Source: Collinsella sp.
Lineage (GTDB): Bacteria; Actinomycetota; Coriobacteriia; Coriobacteriales; Coriobacteriaceae
Length of the DNA stretch: 15,899 nucleotides
Assembly: GCA_022720335.1 (NCBI GenBank)
Contig: JAIHVJ010000035.1
Location: forward strand, 1 to 15,899
Direction: 5' to 3'
Position numbers and translations under genes: made by a program. Position 1 is the stretch's first letter. The number at the start of each line of letters is the position of its first letter. The notes under the pieces are model-generated. The model was not told where the DNA came from. It ran no database searches and saw only the letters and a program-made list of their open reading frames with translations. Of the stretch, positions 7,302 to 12,594 are shown piece after piece.

Positions 7302-7556
7302 GCCTCTTCGGAGGCGTGTCCAAGCGACAGGTTTGCTAACCATTCCCCCGGGGTGGGTGTGAGCGATAGCTCCGGTAACCACCGCCCACCCCAATCTCTC
7401 TTCCGTATCCTTCGTGCGTTTTGTCTCCGCGCACTTGGTTACGTCGTCGCTTGCCGGTGCGATTCCGTGAAAACCGGCACCGGGCGCCCCGACCTTTGCC
7501 GGGGAACGGGCGCCTACCATCTCTTGGTTTTAGGCTGCGGGTAACCCGCCCGCAGC
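7302..7556 (+). other. Chain of stem-loops in the 368-base aguD-aguA spacer
   Basis: No ORF of merit is present between aguD and aguA. In order there are: a UUCG-capped hairpin GCCTC-TTCG-GAGGC (7302-7315); GGGGTGGG/CCCACCCC (7350-7357 with 7385-7392) enclosing GAGC-GATA-GCTC; TGCCGGT/ACCGGCA (7452-7458 with 7473-7479); CCCCG/CGGGG (7487-7491 with 7500-7504); and GCTGCGGG/CCCGCAGC (7534-7541 with 7549-7556), which ends 17 bases before the aguA ribosome site. No known riboswitch class was recognised. The chain could be a leader controlling aguA, an mRNA stability region or degraded repeats. Confidence 0.55.
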
Positions 7557-7585
7557 AAGCGATCGTTCGATTTGGAGGAAATCTT

Positions 7586-8791
7586 ATGCGTACGATCACC
7601 GAGTCCGAGTCCACCCCCAAGGCCGACGGCTTCTTCATGCCCGCCGAGTTCGCCCCGCAGGATCGCGTGTGGATGGGCTGGCCCCACCGCACCGACACCT
7701 GGGCCCACGGCGCCAAGCCGGCCCAGAAGCAGTATGCCGCCATCGCCCGCGCCATCTCCGAGTTCACCCCGGTCTATATGTGCGCCAACCAGGTCGACTA
7801 CGCCAACTGCAAGGCCGTCTTCGAGAACGACGAGAACGTCACCGTCATCGAGATGACCACCGACGACGCCTGGTTCCGCGACACTGCCGCCACCTACGTC
7901 ATCAACGGCAAGGGCGAGAAGCGCGCCAACCACTGGCACTTCAACGCCTACGGCGGCCTCGTCGACGGCCTGTACTTCCCGTGGGACAAGGACGAGCAGA
8001 TCGCCCTCAAGATGGCTGAGCTCTCCGGCTGCCGCCGCTATCGTCCCGACGACATGATCCTCGAGGGCGGCTCCATCACCGTCGACGGCGAGGGCACCCT
8101 TGTCGTGACCGACCAGTGCCTGCTTTCCCCGGGCCGCACCTGCTCTGCGGTTCTGGAGGAGGAAGAGGATCCCGAGTCCATCTGGCCCAAGTACCGCAAG
8201 AAGTTTGAGCCCTGGAGCGAGGAGCTTCGCGCCTACATGGACGAGCACCTCAAGGATTACCTGGGTGTCGAGAAGGTCATCTGGGTCAAGGAGGGCATCG
8301 ACCCCGAGGAGACCAACGGCCACATCGACGACGTCGCCACGTTCATCGCGCCGGGCGTCATGGCCTGCATTTGGACCGACGATCCCGAGTATCCGTTCTA
8401 CGAGCAGTGCCACGCTGCCTACGAGACCCTCTCCAACGCCGTCGACGCCAAGGGCCGCAAGATGAAGGTCTACAAGCTCTGCATGCCCGTGAACCCGCTG
8501 TTCATGGACCAGGCTTCCTGCGACACCATCGACGCCGACGAGAACGCCGAGCCGCGCGTCCCCGACGAGCCGCTGATCGCCTCCTACATGAACTACCTCG
8601 TGACCAACCACGGCGTTATCGTCCCGCAGTACGGCGACGAGAACGACCAGCTGGCCGTCGACACGCTCCAGAAGATCTACGACGAGGTCTGGGGCGAGGG
8701 CGTCTACAAGTGCGTCGGCGTTCAGTCCGAGCAGGTCGTCTTCGGTGGCGGCAACATCCACTGCATTACTCAGCAGGAGCCGTCCGCTTAA
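7586..8791 (+). CDS. aguA: Agmatine deiminase
   Basis: The 401-residue cytoplasmic enzyme hydrolyses agmatine to N-carbamoylputrescine and ammonia, feeding AguB. It is a guanidino-modifying (pentein) enzyme. Catalytic residues are present: the DDAWFRD segment (Asp94/Asp99 region), Glu160 in ILEGGS, His246 and Asp248 in TNGHIDD, and the nucleophile Cys393 in GGGNIHCITQQE. The sequence tracks E. faecalis agmatine deiminase closely (about 365 residues). It differs by an acidic insertion of about 30 residues near 185-216 (TCSAVLEEEEDPESIW and on) after the CLLSPGR segment. ATG 7586 is chosen over the in-frame start at 7421 because GGAGGAA (7574-7580) is 5 bases upstream and MRTITESESTPKADGF aligns with the family start. 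The gene is intact and has strongly GC-ending codons. No carbamate kinase gene follows. Confidence 0.95.
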   Translation: MRTITESESTPKADGFFMPAEFAPQDRVWMGWPHRTDTWAHGAKPAQKQYAAIARAISEFTPVYMCANQVDYANCKAVFENDENVTVIEMTTDDAWFRDTAATYVINGKGEKRANHWHFNAYGGLVDGLYFPWDKDEQIALKMAELSGCRRYRPDDMILEGGSITVDGEGTLVVTDQCLLSPGRTCSAVLEEEEDPESIWPKYRKKFEPWSEELRAYMDEHLKDYLGVEKVIWVKEGIDPEETNGHIDDVATFIAPGVMACIWTDDPEYPFYEQCHAAYETLSNAVDAKGRKMKVYKLCMPVNPLFMDQASCDTIDADENAEPRVPDEPLIASYMNYLVTNHGVIVPQYGDENDQLAVDTLQKIYDEVWGEGVYKCVGVQSEQVVFGGGNIHCITQQEPSA

Positions 8792-8803
8792 TCGTCCGGC
8801 TTC

Positions 8804-8891
8804 CCGAGGCACCCCATCTCGCCGCTCAAACCGTCGCTCGCGTACCAAAGTACGCTTCGCTCCTCTCTCGCGGCGACCTGGGGCACCTCGG
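8804..8891 (+). repeat. Structured intergenic repeat, copy 2 (after aguA)
   Basis: Twelve bases after the aguA stop, CCGAGG-CA-CCCCA (8804-8816) pairs with TGGGG-CA-CCTCGG (8879-8891), leaving the CA dinucleotides opposed. Inside are TCGCCGC/GCGGCGA (about 8819-8825 with 8869-8875) and the tip GCGTAC-CAAA-GTACGC (8840-8855). The centre resembles 7246-7268. It lacks a U-tract; it may still terminate or stabilise the agu mRNA. Confidence 0.6.
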
Positions 8892-8938
8892 AAACCCAGC
8901 CGGTCAAGCGGACCGACGTAGCTAGTTACCGCATTAGT

Positions 8939-8964
8939 CATTGGTGCCAACCTTGGCAACAATG
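8939..8964. other. 26-bp near-perfect palindrome
   Basis: CATTGGTGCCAA (8939-8950) and TTGGCAACAATG (8953-8964) are complementary at 11 of 12 positions around CC. The symmetry would suit a dimeric repressor site, or a hairpin at the end of the agu transcript. No promoter is evident beside it. Confidence 0.4.
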
Positions 8965-8986
8965 CAGGTCGAAAAAACGTCAGCGA

Positions 8987-9085
8987 AAACCCGCCAGAGC
9001 GAGCAAGGTGCCTTGAAACGAGGCGGCATCGATCTTTTGATCATGCCGCCGAAGTTGAAAGGCAGATTGCCGCCCTGGCGGGTTT
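8987..9085 (-). other. Branched stem-loop structure, possible terminator of the DAHP synthase gene
   Basis: AAACCCGCCAG (8987-8997) and CTGGCGGGTTT (9075-9085) form a perfect 11-bp closing stem. Inside, GGCGGCAT/ATGCCGCC plus GATC/GATC (9022-9050) form a 12-bp hairpin with one bulged C and a TTTT loop, and CAAG/CTTG and GGCA/TGCC could form two small arms. On the - strand the closing stem ends in GGGTTTTCG, with a further run of six U near 8976-8971, so it could end the DAHP synthase transcript. Confidence 0.5.
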
Positions 9086-9098
9086 GCAGCGTCGAGCC

Positions 9099-9126
9099 GT
9101 TACGCGGTTTGGTAAAACCGCGTAAC
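9099..9126 (-). terminator. Hairpin at the end of the DAHP synthase gene
   Basis: GTTACGCGGTTT (9099-9110) and AAACCGCGTAAC (9115-9126) form a perfect 12-bp stem with a 4-base loop. It abuts the DAHP synthase stop codon, sharing one base. No U-tract follows on the - strand, so it may stabilise the 3' end rather than terminate. Confidence 0.5.
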
Positions 9127-10157
9127 TAAATACGTTCCGCGATTTCGTGGATGAGGTAGTCGGTCTTTTCCCAGCCCAGGCACGGGTCGGTGATCGACTT
9201 GCCAAAGACACCGCCGTCGACCGGCTGGTTGCCGTCCTCCAGGTAGGACTCGATCATAAAGCCCTTGACCAGCTTGGAGATGGACTCGTTGCGGCGGCAG
9301 CTGTCGAGTACCTCCTTGCAAATGCGATACTGCTCCAGCGGACGCTTGCCCGAGTTGTCGTGGTTGCAGTCGATGACCGCCGCCGGATTGGCATAGCCGG
9401 CGTGCTCGGTATAGCGCTCGGCCAGACGTTCCAGGTGTTCGTAGTGGTAGTTGGGGTAGGTGCGCCCATCGAGACCGATGTAGCCACGCATAACGGCGTG
9501 CGCGAGCGGATTGCCGTCGCACTCGACCTCCCAGTTGCGGAAGATGAAGCTCTGGTGCGCCTGGGCGGCGTAAATGGAGTTGAGCATAACGGTGGTAGAG
9601 CCGGCAGTGGGATTCTTCATGCCGACGGGTACCGAAATGCCGCTCGACACCAGGCGATGCTCCTGGTTTTCGACCGAGCGTGCGCCCACGGCAACATAGC
9701 TCAGCAGGTCAACGAGGTATTGGTAGTTGGACGGATAGAGCATCTCGTCGGCGGTGAAGAAGCCCGTTTCCTCAATAACGCGCAGGTGCATATGGCGGAT
9801 GGCCTTGACGCCCTCGAGCAGGTCGTCGGGAGCCTCGGGGTTGGGGTTGTGCAGAAGACCCTTGTAGCCGGTGCCCTTGGTGCGCGGCTTATTGGTGTAG
9901 ACGCGCGGAATGATGATGAGCTTGTCCTTGACCTCTTCGGCGGTCTTGGCCAGTCGGTTCATATACTCGAGCACCGAATCCTCGCGGTCGGCAGAGCACG
10001 GGCCGATGATGAGCACCTTACGTGCGTCCTCGCCGGTAAAGACTTTGGCGACCTCGGCGTCAAATGCCTGCTTTTTGGCGGTAAGCTCGGCAGAAAGTGG
10101 CATTTCCTCGCGGATCTCCATGGGGATCGGCAGCCTGCGTTTGAATTCCATGGCCAT
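9126..10157 (-). CDS. 3-deoxy-7-phosphoheptulonate (DAHP) synthase, class I AroFGH type
   Basis: The 343-residue cytoplasmic enzyme condenses phosphoenolpyruvate with erythrose 4-phosphate, the first step of the shikimate route to aromatic amino acids. Class I AroG-like motifs are present: LIIGPCSA with metal ligand Cys54, RVYTNKPRTKGTGYKG (85-100), GARSVENQEHR (158-168) with PVGMKN, His266 in CNHDNS, Glu303 in MIESYLEDG and Asp324 in SITDPCLGWE. Length and the N-terminal extension match the feedback-regulated E. coli isozymes, but which aromatic amino acid inhibits it cannot be told, so no isozyme letter is given. The ATG at 10157 has AGGAG six bases upstream; a second ATG two codons later is possible. 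It stands alone on this strand, is convergent with aguA and has its own promoter. No link to the agu genes is evident. Confidence 0.95.
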   Translation of the reverse strand: MAMEFKRRLPIPMEIREEMPLSAELTAKKQAFDAEVAKVFTGEDARKVLIIGPCSADREDSVLEYMNRLAKTAEEVKDKLIIIPRVYTNKPRTKGTGYKGLLHNPNPEAPDDLLEGVKAIRHMHLRVIEETGFFTADEMLYPSNYQYLVDLLSYVAVGARSVENQEHRLVSSGISVPVGMKNPTAGSTTVMLNSIYAAQAHQSFIFRNWEVECDGNPLAHAVMRGYIGLDGRTYPNYHYEHLERLAERYTEHAGYANPAAVIDCNHDNSGKRPLEQYRICKEVLDSCRRNESISKLVKGFMIESYLEDGNQPVDGGVFGKSITDPCLGWEKTDYLIHEIAERI

Positions 10158-10211
10158 AGGGGTCTCCTCAATCTATAGAAAGAGCAATAAGCGTATTGTC
10201 GAATGCTCGGC

Positions 10212-10240
10212 ATTATCCGCTGTCGCACGCTAAAGTGCAA
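10212..10240 (-). promoter_or_regulatory. Promoter of the DAHP synthase gene
   Basis: On the - strand, TTGCAC (10240-10235) and GATAAT (10217-10212) are separated by exactly 17 bases, a good sigma-70-type match. Predicted transcription would begin near 10204 and give a leader of about 47 bases, too short for a leader-peptide attenuator, with the AGGAG ribosome site just before the ATG. Confidence 0.6.
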
Positions 10241-10256
10241 GCCCTTGTCACCCCGA

Positions 10257-10310
10257 AACCTACCAAAAAGGGACAGGTTTATTTTGGCAGGTTTTATCTG
10301 GGTAAACGTC
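10257..10310 (+). repeat. 54-bp dispersed hairpin repeat, copy 2
   Basis: Matches the complement of 3223-3276 at 51 of 54 positions. The inner stem (10257-10268 with 10283-10294) has one mismatch here, a G-to-A change in the left arm. It lies upstream of the DAHP synthase promoter, 17 bases beyond its -35, and does not follow a + strand gene, so a simple terminator role does not explain this copy. Confidence 0.85.
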
Positions 10311-10375
10311 GGCGGATGCCGGGAGGGAGCGGCGCCGCGCGGGACCCTAAGGCTGTTGTCGGTTCCCTAGGAAAT

Positions 10376-10616
10376 ACCCTGTGGGCAAAAAATGCCAAAT
10401 ATGAGTACGGTTGCTATCTTAGTATCATATTGCCTTCGCAAAATAATAGACATAACAGCAAAATATGTTCATTAACGCAAACACATATAAGTCCGCTATG
10501 GTGCTGTTTGATCAATTTAGGGACGCGTGTAAGCCGTGGGAGCGGCATTTGAGGCGGTTTTGGCTGCTACTAAAAATGTAACAGTACTCATATTTGACCT
10601 TTTTTGGCCACAGGGT
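10376..10616. mobile_element. MITE-like element with about 50-bp imperfect terminal inverted repeats
   Basis: Positions 10377-10426 and the complement of 10566-10615 agree at 41 of 50 bases, including CCCTGTGG at the ends, a run of six A and the shared 12-mer AAATATGAGTAC (10397-10408). The outermost A-T pair makes the element 241 bp. The AT-rich interior (e.g. 10438-10490) contrasts with the GC-rich flanks, and no transposase or credible ORF is inside. No clear target-site duplication is visible. It sits between the exporter terminator and the DAHP synthase promoter. A non-autonomous transposable element is the best reading; a transcribed long hairpin is the alternative. Confidence 0.65.
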
Positions 10617-10669
10617 CCGGAAGGGGCTGTCAATCGGGCCCCAAGAGAGCTAATTCGAGTGCCGTGGAC

Positions 10670-10706
10670 GAAAAAACGGGGGCGCAGGTTGTCCTGCGCC
10701 CCCGTT
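10670..10706 (-). terminator. Rho-independent terminator of the MarR-exporter operon
   Basis: AACGGGGGCGCAGG (10675-10688) pairs perfectly with CCTGCGCCCCCGTT (10693-10706) around TTGT. On the - strand the stem is followed by a run of six U (10676-10671). It lies 32 bases after the last exporter gene. Confidence 0.9.
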
Positions 10707-10737
10707 CTCGGGCGTTATTCGCTCCTTGCGGCCGAAT

Positions 10738-12594
10738 TTACGCCGCCTCGTCGAACTGCGAGTTGTATAGGTCGGCGTAGAAACCGCCCTGGGCGAGCAG
10801 CTCGTCGTGCGTGCCCTTCTCGACGATGTCGCCGTCGCGAATCACCAAGATCACGTCGGCGTTGCGGATCGTGGACAGGCGGTGTGCGATGACAAAGCTG
10901 GTACGGCCCTGCATCAGTGCATCCATGGCGCGCTGAATGAGTTCCTCGGTACGGGTATCGACGTTGGAAGTCGCCTCGTCCAAAATCAGCGCCGGACGGT
11001 CGGCCAAAATGGCACGGGCGATGGTCACGAGCTGGCGCTGACCCTGCGACAGGTTGGTGCCCTCCTCGTTGATCATAAAGTCGTAGCCGCCGGCGAGCGT
11101 ATGGATAAAGTGGTCGCAGCGTGCGGCGCGCGCAGCGGCCTCGACCTCGGCATCGCTCGCGTCGGGGCGTCCGTAGCGGATGTTCTCGCGGATGGTGCCG
11201 TTAAACAGCCAGGTGTCCTGCAGCACCATGGCAAACTCGCCGCGCAGCGCCGCGCGGTCCCAGTCGCGCACGTCGACGCCTTCGACGCGCAGCGAACCGC
11301 CGTCCACGTCGTAAAAGCGCTGCAGCAGCTTAATGAGCGTGGTCTTGCCGGCGCCGGTGGGGCCGACGATGGCGATGGTCTGGCCGGGCTGCGCCTCGCA
11401 GCTAAAGTCGTGGATGATGATCTTGTCGCGCGTGTAGCCAAACTTGACATGGTCAAACACCACGTGGCCGGGGCGCTTCTCGGGAATCTGCGCGTCGGCC
11501 TTCTGCTCCTCCTCGGGCGCGGCCAGGAACTCAAACACGCGCTCGGTGGCGGCGGCCATCGACTGCATCGTGTTGCTCACGTTGCCCAGCTGCTGCACCG
11601 GCTGCGTAAAGTTGCGCACGTACTGGATAAAGCTCTGGATGTCGCCGGGCGTGGCATTGCCGGTCAGCGCGAGCTGTGCGCCCACCACGACAACGCCCAC
11701 GTAGCCCATGTTGCCCACCAAGCTCATAAGCGGCATCATCAGGCCCGACAGGAACTGCGAGCGCCAACCGCTCACAAACAGTCGGTCGTTTTGACGGTCG
11801 AACTCCTCGATCGAGGCCTCGGCGCGGTCGAACACCTGAATGACATTCTGGCCGGCAAAGTCCTCCTCGATAATGCCGTTGACGGCGCCCAGGACCTGCT
11901 GCTGCTCGCGGAAGTACGGCTGCGAGAAGTGAATCATCACCATCAAGATAATTGCGGCTGCCGGCAGCGTGAGCACGGTGACGCCGGTGAGCGGCAGGCT
12001 GATCGACAGCATCATGACGAGCACGCCGATAATCTGCGTCACCGACGTGATGAGCTGCGTCACGCTCTGGTTGAGCGACTGACCCAGCGTATCGACGTCG
12101 TTGGTGATGCGGCTGAGCACATCGCCCTTGCTGTGACCGTTGAAGTAGCTCATCGGCACGACGGCAATCTTGGCGGCGATTTCCTTGCGCATGCGGTAGC
12201 AGATCTTTTGCGTGACGCCGGTCATGAGCCAGCCCTGGACCAGGCTGCAGACAGAGCTCGCCAGATACAGGCAGAGCAAAAAGCCGAGCGTCTTGGCGAT
12301 CCAGTTAAAGTCGACATCGCCGGTACCGTTGACCTTGGCAACCAGGCCCTCAAACAGCTTGGTCGTAACCTGGCCGAGCACCTTGGGCCCCACAATATTA
12401 AAGATGACCGAGCACACGGCAAAGGCGACGGCGGCAAACACGGCAATCTTGTGCTGACCGATATAGCCGAGCAGCTGCCTCATGGTGCCCTTAAAGTCCT
12501 TGGCCTTTTCGCCACGGCGCATGCCACCCATGCGGCCCATGGGTCCACGCTGACGGGTGGGCTTGGGAATTTGAGTCTTGGTCTCGTCTGCCAT
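10738..12594 (-). CDS. ABC exporter half-transporter with the canonical catalytic site
   Basis: This 618-residue protein has an N-terminal ABC exporter membrane domain of about six helices (roughly residues 48-340) and a C-terminal ATPase. Walker A GPTGAGKT is at 411-418, Q-loop Gln459, signature LSQGQ at 515-519, Walker B ALILDE at 535-540 with catalytic Glu540, and switch His571 in AHRLSTI. The first 30 residues are basic with Gly/Met/Arg (GPMGRMGGMRRG), common in this exporter branch. Its ATG overlaps the TAA of the upstream partner by one base, implying coupled translation and a heterodimer such as BmrCD or LmrCD. Those pump drugs or other hydrophobic compounds; the substrate here is unknown. 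The signature has Gln where the partner has the canonical Gly, so the two nucleotide sites should be unequal. Confidence 0.93.
   Translation of the reverse strand: MADETKTQIPKPTRQRGPMGRMGGMRRGEKAKDFKGTMRQLLGYIGQHKIAVFAAVAFAVCSVIFNIVGPKVLGQVTTKLFEGLVAKVNGTGDVDFNWIAKTLGFLLCLYLASSVCSLVQGWLMTGVTQKICYRMRKEIAAKIAVVPMSYFNGHSKGDVLSRITNDVDTLGQSLNQSVTQLITSVTQIIGVLVMMLSISLPLTGVTVLTLPAAAIILMVMIHFSQPYFREQQQVLGAVNGIIEEDFAGQNVIQVFDRAEASIEEFDRQNDRLFVSGWRSQFLSGLMMPLMSLVGNMGYVGVVVVGAQLALTGNATPGDIQSFIQYVRNFTQPVQQLGNVSNTMQSMAAATERVFEFLAAPEEEQKADAQIPEKRPGHVVFDHVKFGYTRDKIIIHDFSCEAQPGQTIAIVGPTGAGKTTLIKLLQRFYDVDGGSLRVEGVDVRDWDRAALRGEFAMVLQDTWLFNGTIRENIRYGRPDASDAEVEAAARAARCDHFIHTLAGGYDFMINEEGTNLSQGQRQLVTIARAILADRPALILDEATSNVDTRTEELIQRAMDALMQGRTSFVIAHRLSTIRNADVILVIRDGDIVEKGTHDELLAQGGFYADLYNSQFDEAA

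Noticed and set aside
7440..7520. Cobalamin riboswitch suggested by GGTGCGATTCCGTG
   Set aside because: The conserved GCCACTG box and the rest of the core are missing, and the downstream gene is not a usual target.
7421..7585. Earlier start for agmatine deiminase at 7421
   Set aside because: The extension runs through the hairpin-rich spacer, is Arg/Pro-rich and unlike the family; GGAGGAA points to ATG 7586.
7514..8962. 482-residue open frame on the - strand opposite aguA
   Set aside because: It lies antisense to a certain enzyme with intact catalytic motifs, its composition (Val/Gly/Asp/Leu-rich) is the mirror of GC-ending codons, and it has no recognisable domain.
10536..10892. 118-residue + strand frame crossing the MITE-like end and the terminator
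   Set aside because: It runs over a terminal repeat, a terminator and the end of the exporter gene, has no ribosome site and is Arg/Pro-rich noise.
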